A DNA stretch of 37,642 bases from a virus. The stretch lies in the IMG/VR virus record IMGVR_UViG_3300041403_001188, positions 1-37,642 of that record; one strand, written 5' to 3'. This document shows positions 1 through 7,687 of this stretch, piece after piece. The position numbers and the translations under genes are program-made. Positions within the stretch are counted from its first letter, which is position 1. The number at the start of each line of letters is the position of its first letter. A model generated the notes under the pieces. The model saw only the letters and a program-made list of their open reading frames with translations, was not told the DNA's origin and made no database searches.

Positions 1-571
1 TGGTTTCTATCATAACACTCTTATCAATCTTCTCTGCTATTTGTTTACTGAATCCATAGATGCCAATATGCCGTCTTATGTAATTACTGGTCATAAATAT
101 AGGGCTACGAGTAAATGCCTTTATATTGCCATCTTCAATGAATGCTTTAACTGTACTACGATCTTTCATTTGCTCTTTAGTAAGAAAACCTACTAGCGTT
201 GATATACACCGCCTATCATTCTTAAGAGTGTTTATTAATCCATTAAGATCATCTTGGTTAATCACAGGTTCATCGCCCTGGACGTTAATGACATAATCAT
301 ATCTATCCTTAAACATTTCGTAGGCCTCTAATACTCTATCGGTTCCAGTCTGATGCTTACTACTGGTCATTAAAACATTACCATCAAATTCCTTAACAGC
401 ATTAAAGATTCTTTCGTCATCGGTTGCTATAAGAACTTCATCAACATCTGATTTTTTAACAGCTTCCCATACCCATTGAATCATAGGCTTACCATTAATA
501 TCAGCGAGAGGTTTTCCAGGAAGTCTAGTTGAACCCCACCTGGCTGGGATAATTGCAATTACTTTACTCAT
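1..571 (-). CDS. kdsB: 3-deoxy-manno-octulosonate cytidylyltransferase (CMP-Kdo synthetase), 3' end cut by window
   Basis: The reading frame starts with ATG at 571 and stays open to the left edge, giving the first 190 residues of a family usually about 250 long. The N-terminus has the nucleotide-binding signature IIPARWGSTRLPGKPL (residues 7-22) followed by INGKPMIQWVWE. ATDDERI, TGTDRV and VINVQGDEP follow in the order typical of KdsB. The family joins CTP and Kdo to make CMP-Kdo, the activated sugar for lipopolysaccharide inner core. It is the last visible gene of a sugar and glycosyltransferase cluster transcribed leftward, 55 bp downstream of the oxygenase gene. A phage copy could supply an activated acidic sugar for virion or host-surface glycans; that role is inferred. 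The fold and family are clear; strict Kdo specificity is not proven. Confidence 0.93.
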   Translation of the reverse strand, partial: MSKVIAIIPARWGSTRLPGKPLADINGKPMIQWVWEAVKKSDVDEVLIATDDERIFNAVKEFDGNVLMTSSKHQTGTDRVLEAYEMFKDRYDYVINVQGDEPVINQDDLNGLINTLKNDRRCISTLVGFLTKEQMKDRSTVKAFIEDGNIKAFTRSPIFMTSNYIRRHIGIYGFSKQIAEKIDKSVMIET

Positions 572-626
572 TCTTCTCTACTTTTCTGACCAAGATATCC
601 ACTATAATGTCTTTTTGAATATTCTA

Positions 627-1481
627 TCATTTATTATTGTTTTTAATTTCATTAAAATATTCCCACTTAGGTGTGGATTTGGTTAATGATTCTTTATACC
701 ATAAATTACCGTATAATTGTGTCCGTTGTGTAAGTAAATGATTATATGTAGCTTTAACTGCATGTAATGTGGAGTCGCTAGGCGAAAATATTACAATAGA
801 ATTATTTTCAGTTTGCCTAAAAACAGTTTCACACCAATTCCAAGGAACCCAACATCTATCAACCTCTTTATTGTTTTTCCAGAATTCTTCAACATATTTA
901 AAGTCATTTACAAACTTCATATAGTGTGTATGATAATCTATCAGTTCAGTTTCTTCACCTGGGTTTATATTAACCATAAAAGTGGTGGCCTTTTTTCTTA
1001 TATCTGGATGAGGGCTTATTTCATAACCATCTAAATATTTTTGAATACCTGCATCTGCATTACATAGATTAATATCGATCTTAAATTTATCTGCAATAAT
1101 TTGATTAAATTCAGGCCCTATTAGATATTCATTTATTGAAGAAAGTAAAGGGTGTTGAAATGTAGTAAGTCTAAAAACCATTCCAAAACCTTCATTGCTT
1201 GTACTCTGTAAATGAGATACCTTTTTATCCTTGTGCCATTTTAAATATTCTTCTTTATTTGTAATGCAACCTGGGAAAGATATTATTTTATACCCTGATG
1301 ATAATATCCTATCAATAAGATCTCTATCATCTTTAGATTCCTTTAAATCAATTTGTGAGCATTTAACCAACTCTTCAAAATGTTCATTTGAAAAAAAGTT
1401 TTCTATGTATATATGATCAAATGGAAATTTTCTTATTTCTGCATTAGCAATTTTTTCAGTAAGATATTTAAAGTTATACAT
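627..1481 (-). CDS. 2-oxoglutarate/Fe(II)-dependent oxygenase-like protein
   Basis: This 284-residue protein shows the facial-triad pattern of 2OG-Fe(II) oxygenases. H158 and D160 sit in an HPD motif after a run of acidic and aromatic residues, the distal histidine is H240 in TLHAV, and R253 lies 13 residues later, where the family binds the 2-oxoglutarate carboxylate. FDHIYIENFFSNEHFEELVK near the N-terminus resembles the start of prolyl-4-hydroxylase-like proteins. Such enzymes hydroxylate proteins, sugars or lipids; the substrate cannot be read from the sequence. It lies inside the glycan cluster between gmd and kdsB, so a role in modifying a sugar or a glycosylated virion protein is possible but inferred. 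The start is ATG at 1481; I see no Shine-Dalgarno sequence. Confidence 0.7.
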   Translation of the reverse strand: MYNFKYLTEKIANAEIRKFPFDHIYIENFFSNEHFEELVKCSQIDLKESKDDRDLIDRILSSGYKIISFPGCITNKEEYLKWHKDKKVSHLQSTSNEGFGMVFRLTTFQHPLLSSINEYLIGPEFNQIIADKFKIDINLCNADAGIQKYLDGYEISPHPDIRKKATTFMVNINPGEETELIDYHTHYMKFVNDFKYVEEFWKNNKEVDRCWVPWNWCETVFRQTENNSIVIFSPSDSTLHAVKATYNHLLTQRTQLYGNLWYKESLTKSTPKWEYFNEIKNNNK

Positions 1482-1521
1482 TTCTTTTATGTGTTTTTAT
1501 TTTTTAAATAGGCAGGCAACA

Positions 1522-2514
1522 TTATCTCTCGGATACCTTTCCTTGTAAAACATCCATCCAATGATCACACATTTCATGTAACATTGATTCAAATGTATAT
1601 TCTGGTTTCCATCCTAAAGTTTCTCTAATCTTAGTAGAGTCACCCTTAAGATAAGGTAATTCTTCAGGTCTTAAAAATTTAGGATTTTGTACAACATAAT
1701 CTTTATAATCCAATCCTAAGTGAGTAAATACAATATCACACATCTCACGAACTGAATGGGTTTCCATTGTTGATACCACAAAGTCATCTGCTTCTTCATG
1801 ATTCATTATTGCATGCATGGCTTTTACATAATCTTTAGAATGACCCCAATCGCGGTAAGAATCCATATTACCCAATTCTAATTTGTCTTGTAAACCTAAT
1901 TTTATGGAGCATGCAGCTTTAACAACTTTATTAGTTACAAAATTACTTCCTCTTCTTGGGGACTCATGGTTAAATAAAATTCCATTGACTGCATGTAGTC
2001 CGTGTGCTCTTCGATAATGTCTAACAATATTATACCCAAATACTTTTGAACACCCATAAGGTGAAACAGGATTCATAACACTAGTCTCTCTTTGAAAACC
2101 ATCTTCTTCAACAGTTAATCCAAACATTTCAGAAGAACTTGCTTGATAGAATTTTGCATTAGGGCAAGTCCTACGATAGGCTTCTAAAATATTTAGAACA
2201 CCTAGTGCATTAGTCTGTACTGTATATTGAGGTACATCAAAGCTAATCCTAACATGAGACTGTGCAGCTATGTTATAGATTTCATCAGGTCGAATTTCAC
2301 TTAAGAGCCTTTCAATACTTCCTTGGTCTGTAAGATCACCGTAATGAGTATGAAGGTTACCTGCTCTATATGCTTTGTTTAGACGGGCGGATTGATTTTC
2401 TGCAGTTGAATTTCTCCTAACCATACCATGTACTTCATAACCTAATTCTAAAAGGTATTCAGCTAAGTACGATCCATCTTGACCGTTAATTCCAGTAATA
2501 AATGCTTTTTTCAT
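1522..2514 (-). CDS. gmd: GDP-mannose 4,6-dehydratase
   Basis: A 330-residue short-chain dehydrogenase/reductase that converts GDP-D-mannose to GDP-4-keto-6-deoxy-D-mannose, the precursor of GDP-fucose, GDP-rhamnose and GDP-perosamine. The NADP-binding motif TGINGQDGSYLAE is at residues 7-19. The catalytic set is SSSE (126-129) with Y153 and K157 in the YGCSK motif. The substrate loop FNHESPRRG is at 181-189 and RDWG at 221-224. The length is slightly shorter than bacterial Gmd (about 345-370). It lies 5 bp downstream of the aminotransferase-like gene, which could act on its product. No GDP-fucose synthase is visible in the window. Identity is very secure. Confidence 0.97.
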   Translation of the reverse strand: MKKAFITGINGQDGSYLAEYLLELGYEVHGMVRRNSTAENQSARLNKAYRAGNLHTHYGDLTDQGSIERLLSEIRPDEIYNIAAQSHVRISFDVPQYTVQTNALGVLNILEAYRRTCPNAKFYQASSSEMFGLTVEEDGFQRETSVMNPVSPYGCSKVFGYNIVRHYRRAHGLHAVNGILFNHESPRRGSNFVTNKVVKAACSIKLGLQDKLELGNMDSYRDWGHSKDYVKAMHAIMNHEEADDFVVSTMETHSVREMCDIVFTHLGLDYKDYVVQNPKFLRPEELPYLKGDSTKIRETLGWKPEYTFESMLHEMCDHWMDVLQGKVSER

Positions 2515-2519
2515 ATTGT

Positions 2520-3152
2520 TTATCTTGTTTGTAAATACGGATCAACTCCGCTAGGTTTATTAAATACTTTCATTTTTGTTAAATCTGGCCAATCGGTAAT
2601 CAACCATTTCTTAGGTTCGGTTTTTATAGCATCATCTAATTTATCTAATCCTAATTGAGCAGTTTCAGGTGTCATATAATAATGACACCCATAAGTATCA
2701 ATATCTTGGTCTCTCCATGGAATATTAGGTAAGCGACCGTCATAGGACATTTTCTTTAGATTAATTGCATCTTCTTTATTATCACATAAAATAATTCCAC
2801 CTCTACCTAAACTTAAATGTTTTTGATATTGGAAACTTATGCACATAAAAGAGCCTGGGATATAACTATTCTTTTTCCACAAAACTGCTGCATCATAAAT
2901 AGGTTTGAAATTATCGTTAACTTTATAATAGTCTTGCCAGTCTTCATCTCTCCACTCAAGAGCTATCTTTAATTTATTTGCAAGAAAAGGTACAGAGAGA
3001 TAGGTTCTTTTTGGAACTGAAATAGTTCCAATGTTTTGGTATCTTAAACAAAGTTCAATACCATGGGTACATGCATCTACTGCGATTGCATAAGGAGAAC
3101 CAAAAAACTCGGCTACCTTTTTTTCAAATTTGGTTACTACTTCAAAACTCAT
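2520..3152 (-). CDS. Minimal DegT/DnrJ/EryC1/StrS-type sugar aminotransferase
   Basis: A 210-residue protein with the core of the PLP-dependent sugar aminotransferase family. FEKKVAEFFGSPYAIAVDACTHGIEL (residues 9-34) matches the region where normal enzymes read VAVNSGTAAL. D87 in YDAAVL corresponds to the cofactor-contacting aspartate. K111 in FQYQKHLSLGRGGII corresponds to the Schiff-base lysine before the usual GEGG. MTPETAQLGLDKLDD matches the MSELQAAIG segment. Full family members have about 370-400 residues. This one lacks the first 40 or so residues, has a shortened middle and lacks the C-terminal small domain. It precedes gmd, whose product is the substrate of GDP-perosamine synthase, so amination of that keto-sugar is a reasonable guess. 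A binding-only protein is also possible. Confidence 0.75.
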   Translation of the reverse strand: MSFEVVTKFEKKVAEFFGSPYAIAVDACTHGIELCLRYQNIGTISVPKRTYLSVPFLANKLKIALEWRDEDWQDYYKVNDNFKPIYDAAVLWKKNSYIPGSFMCISFQYQKHLSLGRGGIILCDNKEDAINLKKMSYDGRLPNIPWRDQDIDTYGCHYYMTPETAQLGLDKLDDAIKTEPKKWLITDWPDLTKMKVFNKPSGVDPYLQTR

Positions 3153-3200
3153 AGATAACTTTACTATTTATTATTATATGTAATAATAGGAGATTGTTTA

Positions 3201-3623
3201 TTATAAGAATCGTTTCATTGCAATATTATTAACCGCAAATTCGTTCTTGGAATAAAATCCAATAAGTTCTTCTTTACAAAATAATGTTATTCTGTAACAG
3301 TCTTTGGATTTTGCAATTTTAACTAATTCTTCGATAAGTCTTACACCTACGTTCTTCCCTCTTATTTTCTTATCTACGACTATATCTTCAATATGACCGG
3401 CAGATTCACCTCTAATCTTGTTTTCTATAACAACACTACCATAAGCCACAATCTCATCTTCATATAATCCTACTATAGAATTAGCTGATGTATTAGAAAT
3501 GAATTTATTCCAACACTCTCCTAAATTCCTATCTGAATAATCTATTTCTGTTAGTTGCTGTAATAAAAGAAAAACTTTTTCTAAATCTTTTCTTTCTACT
3601 TTTCTAAATACTATTTTATTCAT
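3201..3623 (-). CDS. GNAT-family N-acetyltransferase, GNA1-like
   Basis: This 140-residue protein is a single GNAT domain. The acetyl-CoA site is GHIEDIVVDKKIRGKNVG (residues 76-93), close to the glucosamine-6-phosphate N-acetyltransferase (GNA1) version of motif A. A C-terminal strand-helix CYRITLFCKEELIGFYSKNEF (109-129) also matches that family. Known relatives acetylate amino sugars. The gene lies between the cupin gene (8-bp overlap, 3616-3623) and the sugar aminotransferase gene, so it plausibly acetylates an amino sugar made by this cluster. That substrate is inferred from neighbours only. The short AT-only palindrome at 3169-3188 lies between this gene's stop and the next start. Confidence 0.85.
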   Translation of the reverse strand: MNKIVFRKVERKDLEKVFLLLQQLTEIDYSDRNLGECWNKFISNTSANSIVGLYEDEIVAYGSVVIENKIRGESAGHIEDIVVDKKIRGKNVGVRLIEELVKIAKSKDCYRITLFCKEELIGFYSKNEFAVNNIAMKRFL

Positions 3624-4032
3624 CTAAAAATGTTTTATCCAATTTCTGCCCTTCATAAGGTCCTGTTTTGTATTCATAGACGATAGTATCATCTTCTAAA
3701 ATTTCATATGTATGTCCACCTTCTAAAGTAAACGAGGCATCACCTGGATATAAGATAGGTGTTGCTATAAGATTATCGTCAAGATCATAAAAATAACATT
3801 TCACTGAACCTTTTATAACTATCCATGATTCTTGAGCAATAACATCTCTAGTTCTATTTTTCCAAATATGCTTATGTGGCTTAAACGTTTTTCCCTTTTC
3901 CATCTTAAGTGTAGAACATTGTATAAAATGTTCTTCAGGAATAAGATCCTTTCTAGGCTCAGATATCTTATCTAATCTTTGGATTAAATGTAAAAGTTTA
4001 TCAGGATTAATCTTTGAATAAATAGTTTCCAT
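3616..4032 (-). CDS. Cupin-fold protein in sugar cluster
   Basis: A 138-residue single-domain cupin. Candidate metal ligands are H53 and H55 (KPHKH), E68 (QESW) and H107 (EGGHTYE), spaced as in cupin motifs 1 and 2. IVIKGSVKCYFYDLD and ILYPGDASFTLEGG give the two beta-strand blocks. Small cupins in O-antigen clusters include sugar epimerases and ketoisomerases (RmlC, FdtA) and WbuC-like proteins; I cannot assign it to one of these. Its stop overlaps the start of the acetyltransferase gene by 8 bp, implying translational coupling. A role in making or editing a nucleotide sugar is inferred. Confidence 0.7.
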   Translation of the reverse strand: METIYSKINPDKLLHLIQRLDKISEPRKDLIPEEHFIQCSTLKMEKGKTFKPHKHIWKNRTRDVIAQESWIVIKGSVKCYFYDLDDNLIATPILYPGDASFTLEGGHTYEILEDDTIVYEYKTGPYEGQKLDKTFLDE

Positions 4033-4046
4033 ATTTTATTATATGT

Positions 4047-4676
4047 TTATTTTTCTTTTTGTTTCCACCCTTCCCACACAAATTCAAAATCGTATTCTAG
4101 GTTAAAAGATTCGGATAAAGCTTCTCGTATCTTCTGTTTTCTTTCAACTGAATTTTCCATAAATGAATGAAATTGTATCTTTATATTAGAAAACTTACTT
4201 AATTCATTTTTTTCTATTAAATATTCCAGTAATGGAAATTCTTCTCCTTCAATATTTAGCTTAAGAAGATCAACAGATAATACATTATGAGTATGCATAA
4301 ATTCACTAATGTTTACTATTTCAACGGATTCAGTATTAAGATTACCTGAGATTAATGGATCACTACTGTCTCTATGAATAGAACTGCCATCATTACATAA
4401 TGCTATATCCGTTATATAACTTTTTGTACCTAAGCCTATGTTAAATACCTTTATCTTATCGTTATTTTTAAACTTTTCTTTAATAATATTGTAAAAATGT
4501 TTAACTGGTTCAAAGACATAAATTGTACAATTATACTTATCATAGATTTGTTCTGCCCACCCGCCAGCATATCCGCCTACGTCAAAAACTATTGAATCTT
4601 CAGATAAATTGCAATTTAAATTATGAGTGTAATCGCCACGTTCTTCATACCATCTTTTTAGTGCTTCTTTGTTCAT
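4047..4676 (-). CDS. FkbM-family methyltransferase
   Basis: This 209-residue protein has the S-adenosylmethionine motif VFDVGGYAGGWAEQIY (residues 30-45), the acidic end of the second strand VFEP (54-57), and the FkbM hallmark LLKLNIEGEE at 137-146. FkbM enzymes O-methylate sugars or polyketides. In phage and capsule gene clusters they usually methylate hydroxyl groups on glycans. Here it sits between a GT11 fucosyltransferase-like gene and the cupin gene, consistent with capping or decorating a sugar chain. The acceptor is unknown. The start at 4676 is the only ATG before motif I and leaves a normal N-terminal helix. Confidence 0.88.
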   Translation of the reverse strand: MNKEALKRWYEERGDYTHNLNCNLSEDSIVFDVGGYAGGWAEQIYDKYNCTIYVFEPVKHFYNIIKEKFKNNDKIKVFNIGLGTKSYITDIALCNDGSSIHRDSSDPLISGNLNTESVEIVNISEFMHTHNVLSVDLLKLNIEGEEFPLLEYLIEKNELSKFSNIKIQFHSFMENSVERKQKIREALSESFNLEYDFEFVWEGWKQKEK

Positions 4677-4705
4677 TATTGTATATTTTTAATTTGTATT
4701 TGTTG

Positions 4706-5485
4706 CTATATAGTTATCCATGAGTCAGGTATTATATCATTTTTCTTTTCGTAAGTAAACCATTGCTTAGGGCCAACAACCCTTTTATTAGAATTAGTAT
4801 TAAGATATGCACCCCACCATGAAAATGAAGAACTGCTTATGATATTATGAGTACATTTAGACTGTAAAAATAATTCTACATAATCTTTTTCATTTTCTAT
4901 GAAATGAAATTTATCTCCAACAAAATTTTCCTTACACCATTTTATGTCATCACTAAAGATTAAATACTTATCCACATCACCTACAATACCCATTCCTTTA
5001 TTAAAATAATCCATTTCTCTTATAGCATGTAAACCGTAATTTAAATAATCCCCTCGTCTTACATGTATAGAGCAAGTTACACCGTTTAGAATTTCTTTAT
5101 ATTTTTCCAATCGTTGATTTACAAAATCAGAAGGTTTAAATAATTCTAAAATGAAACTTCTATTAGGAAAATATTTTTCTGATTGAAAAAACCCATCATA
5201 TAAAGTATTATCGGTTATTTTAAAAGGTTCCCAATGGAAGGGAACATTAACTTTGCAAATAGGTGGTTTATTAATTTTATGCCACTTAAAATTATGAAAC
5301 ATTTCTAAGTATTCTTCTGCATGCTTAAGAGGAGGATTATGGACTGAATCATTATTTAATTTTTTAATCTGAGAGTCAACATTCCAATATCCTGTTTCAA
5401 ATCTATTCATTTTACCTTCATACTCAATAAAAGCAATCTGAAACATCATATTTCCAATACCTCCTTTTAGTCTACATGATATCAT
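4706..5485 (-). CDS. Glycosyltransferase family 11 (alpha-1,2-fucosyltransferase-like)
   Basis: A 259-residue GT11 protein. RLKGGIGNMMFQIAF (residues 5-19) is the family's N-terminal glycine-rich motif, HVRRGDY (141-147) is the highly conserved GDP-fucose site, YLIFSDDIKWCKENF (174-188) is motif II, and SSSFSWWGAYLN (218-229) is motif III. Members transfer fucose from GDP-fucose to galactose or related residues. The gene overlaps the GT25 gene by 4 bp (ATGA). Gmd, encoded downstream, makes the precursor of the donor sugar, but the second step (GDP-fucose synthase) is not in the window, so the donor may come from the host or be another 6-deoxy sugar. Confidence 0.9.
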   Translation of the reverse strand: MISCRLKGGIGNMMFQIAFIEYEGKMNRFETGYWNVDSQIKKLNNDSVHNPPLKHAEEYLEMFHNFKWHKINKPPICKVNVPFHWEPFKITDNTLYDGFFQSEKYFPNRSFILELFKPSDFVNQRLEKYKEILNGVTCSIHVRRGDYLNYGLHAIREMDYFNKGMGIVGDVDKYLIFSDDIKWCKENFVGDKFHFIENEKDYVELFLQSKCTHNIISSSSFSWWGAYLNTNSNKRVVGPKQWFTYEKKNDIIPDSWITI

Positions 5486-6156
5486 TTGATGTTATCTTTT
5501 TTCATCATATTAGAATAATCTCGATGTGCATTTTGAATATCACTATGACTAGCTCTTTGCCATGCAATGGGGAGGTGATATGCATATGTAGTAATATTCG
5601 GTTGTATATAAGCACCTAGATACGTATCAATCGGGCAATCAAAGTATGGTTTATTTTTTAATACAGTATCTAGTATCACATCATAAACAGTATTATTTAC
5701 TGCATAACACGTAGTAGTTATAATTCTTTTTGCTTTTACAAAATATTCATTAAATTTTTCAGGAATAAATTTACCGTTTTTAGTTTCATGCACTCCTCCA
5801 AAATATAATAAATCCCAGTCATCAGGTAGTGTTTCTATTGATTTTTCAAATATTTCATTTAAATTTTCAATAAAATCACAATCATCTTCAATAATTAAAA
5901 CATTCTTCCAACCGTTTTCTTTTGCTAATTGATATACTTCAGTGTGACTTGCTATACAACCCATAGCTCCATTCAATGAGGTTCTCTTTCCTGCGAAATT
6001 TTCACTATCCCAACCCATTGGATTACCATCAACTGCACTATATCTTTTTACTTTAATATTATGCTTAGAAAATTGTAATTGAGATTCTTCCCACCTATCT
6101 TTTCTCCGATCTAAATTAATACATATAATCTGATCAAAATAATCATTTAGTTTCAT
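5482..6156 (-). CDS. Glycosyltransferase family 25 (LPS-type beta-glycosyltransferase)
   Basis: A 224-residue GT25 domain. ICINLDRRKDRWEE (residues 11-24) is the family start motif, GAMGCIASHTEVY (63-75) is the conserved acceptor/donor motif, and VLIIEDDCDF (86-95) carries the acidic metal-site motif. ITTTCYAVN and PIDTYL occur further on, as in the family. GT25 proteins add galactose or glucose to lipooligosaccharide or to hydroxylysine in proteins. The start ATG (6154-6156) is directly preceded by TATAAATA. It is 2 bp downstream of the fusion glycosyltransferase gene and overlaps the GT11 gene by 4 bp, so the three are probably co-translated. Confidence 0.9.
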   Translation of the reverse strand: MKLNDYFDQIICINLDRRKDRWEESQLQFSKHNIKVKRYSAVDGNPMGWDSENFAGKRTSLNGAMGCIASHTEVYQLAKENGWKNVLIIEDDCDFIENLNEIFEKSIETLPDDWDLLYFGGVHETKNGKFIPEKFNEYFVKAKRIITTTCYAVNNTVYDVILDTVLKNKPYFDCPIDTYLGAYIQPNITTYAYHLPIAWQRASHSDIQNAHRDYSNMMKKDNIK

Positions 6157-6158
6157 AT

Positions 6159-7607
6159 TTATACTTTATTTCTTAGTTTTCTACTTGCTTGAAAATGTTC
6201 AATAACCGGGTTAATGTTAGGATACATAGCTCTCATGCTATCAAATATCATAGTGTATTCTGGTGGAAGGTTACCGTCTTTAACCTTTCCTTCTCTCCGC
6301 ATATCTTCAATAACCTTACCTAGATTCCACTGTTCAAACGTTTTTGCACCTGGCCCTTCGGAAACATTAACACCTTCCCATCTTTTACACAGTTCTCTAG
6401 TTGCTTGATTGTTTGCCATAAATATAGTTCCACTCAAACATTCATTTTTTCTCCATCTAAAATCTTGCCACCTAACAGCAATATCATACGGATAATTATC
6501 AAAAAGGATTGGGTATTGGTGTATTACTGCATCACTATCAACATATACAAGATTTTTACCTTTATGTTTATCTAGCATATCCTGCATAAATCTAGCTTTA
6601 AATCTGGTATTTGCTTGCCAATTACCTAAATTCTCTACACCTACAATATCATAAGACACTTTAAGTTTATCTAATGAAGCTTTTAGTTTATTTGCTTCTT
6701 GTTCATAAGGAGTATTTATTGTGTAATATGCTACTATAATAAAGTTAGATTTACTTTTAGTTTCTTTCCTTGGTATTTCCATAACCTTTCTTAAATTTAT
6801 TTGTGGAATATAAGTTTCAAGTGGAGATGATGTAATAGTTTTTATGATAGGCTTTCTCTTATTGATAGAATATAGTCGCATAGCAGACATAAGAACATTT
6901 TTATAGTCTACTATTTTGGACTTAAGATTACTCTTATCACCGTACCATGAATGAAAATGAGATTCTCCACCTTTTCCTAAACCTAAATCAAATCCAATTA
7001 AATAGACTTCTTCATAGCCTAATAGTAAACCTAATTGAATTGCAGAAAATCCACTATTGTTACCGTTGATGAAAGAGTCTATATTTTTTCCAAATCCTAT
7101 AGGATCAGTATCAACTTTTGATGTTATGACTTTAGTAAACTTATTTAAATGCTCGTATTTAAAATTATGACGAGTATCAGTAACAATTCCATCTATTTCT
7201 TTAAGGTTAGGATTATTTTCTTTAAGAATAAAAAAGCTTTCACCGGTAATTTTACGATTAATTGAATCTATAGTGCTAACACCTTTGGATAAGTAACTAT
7301 AGTCTAAAGTTACAAAGTGAGTAGGATTAGGAACAACCTCAACAGCAGCATTAACGCAAAGAGTATCCTCGTCTTTAAGAAGAGATAAGTCTAAAGTTTT
7401 AATTGAAGGGCCACCTGCAATAATGAACAGTCTATTAGAATTTCTTTTAGGTAAGATAAATTTAGTAAACTTATCTGTGATAGGTTTTACATTCTGTACC
7501 CTAGATTTAATAGGCCTAATAGTTTTCTTTGGTTGCCTACTAACACCAGATGTTTTTTCAACTTCTCTAGGTTTAATTAAAATTTTAGGGATTCTTCTCT
7601 TTCTCAC
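6159..7607 (-). CDS. Two-domain protein: DUF115/MptE-like Rossmann domain fused to a nucleotide-diphospho-sugar transferase
   Basis: A 482-residue protein with two recognisable halves. Residues 1-55 are a basic, proline-rich linker. Residues 58-225 resemble DUF115 and related proteins: FIIAGGPSIKTLDL (61-74), a run ending in CVNAAVEVVPNPTHFVTLDY, then NSGFSAIQLGLLLGYEEVYL (184-203) and GFDLG. Residues 288-480 form a GT-A-like domain with FIIVAYYT, a basic acceptor region (FKARFMQDML) and the metal-site motif LVYVDSDAV (353-361; DSD at 357-359). The initiation codon is GTG (no ATG occurs in the first 230 codons), with no clear Shine-Dalgarno sequence. It is the first gene of the glycan unit. 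The DUF115 half could make or transfer an unusual sugar and the second half could transfer it; the chemistry of both is unproven. Confidence 0.65.
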   Translation of the reverse strand: MRKRRIPKILIKPREVEKTSGVSRQPKKTIRPIKSRVQNVKPITDKFTKFILPKRNSNRLFIIAGGPSIKTLDLSLLKDEDTLCVNAAVEVVPNPTHFVTLDYSYLSKGVSTIDSINRKITGESFFILKENNPNLKEIDGIVTDTRHNFKYEHLNKFTKVITSKVDTDPIGFGKNIDSFINGNNSGFSAIQLGLLLGYEEVYLIGFDLGLGKGGESHFHSWYGDKSNLKSKIVDYKNVLMSAMRLYSINKRKPIIKTITSSPLETYIPQINLRKVMEIPRKETKSKSNFIIVAYYTINTPYEQEANKLKASLDKLKVSYDIVGVENLGNWQANTRFKARFMQDMLDKHKGKNLVYVDSDAVIHQYPILFDNYPYDIAVRWQDFRWRKNECLSGTIFMANNQATRELCKRWEGVNVSEGPGAKTFEQWNLGKVIEDMRREGKVKDGNLPPEYTMIFDSMRAMYPNINPVIEHFQASRKLRNKV

Positions 7608-7623
7608 CTGTAGGTATTTATTT

Positions 7624-7631
7624 TATTTATA
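7624..7631 (-). promoter_or_regulatory. TATAAATA box before the glycan unit (possible late promoter)
   Basis: On the minus strand an exact TATAAATA, the T4 late-promoter consensus, lies 16 nt before the GTG at 7607 and just after the terminator hairpin at 7641-7664. That position is right for the start of a new transcription unit. The same octamer also lies so close to other starts (6156, 10377, 13499) that it may instead be part of an A/T-rich translation-initiation region. Confidence 0.4.
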
Positions 7632-7636
7632 CGACT

Positions 7637-7664
7637 AAAAAAGGGGAGGGCTTCCCCTCCCCTT
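7637..7664 (-). terminator. Rho-independent terminator after the Hsp20 unit
   Basis: A perfect 10-bp stem (arms 7641-7650 and 7655-7664, AAGGGGAGGG with its complement) has a 4-nt loop. On the minus strand it is followed by a T-run at 7642-7637. It lies 24 bp past the stop of the small acidic-protein gene and separates it from the glycan unit. Confidence 0.93.
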
Positions 7665-7687
7665 AATAATCTAAGAAGTAAGTCTAA

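Noticed and set aside
3169-3188. AT-only palindrome (8-bp arms TATTATTA with a 4-nt loop) between the acetyltransferase and aminotransferase genes
   Set aside because: All-AT arms are expected by chance in such AT-rich DNA, and no T-run follows; it is too weak for a terminator or operator call.
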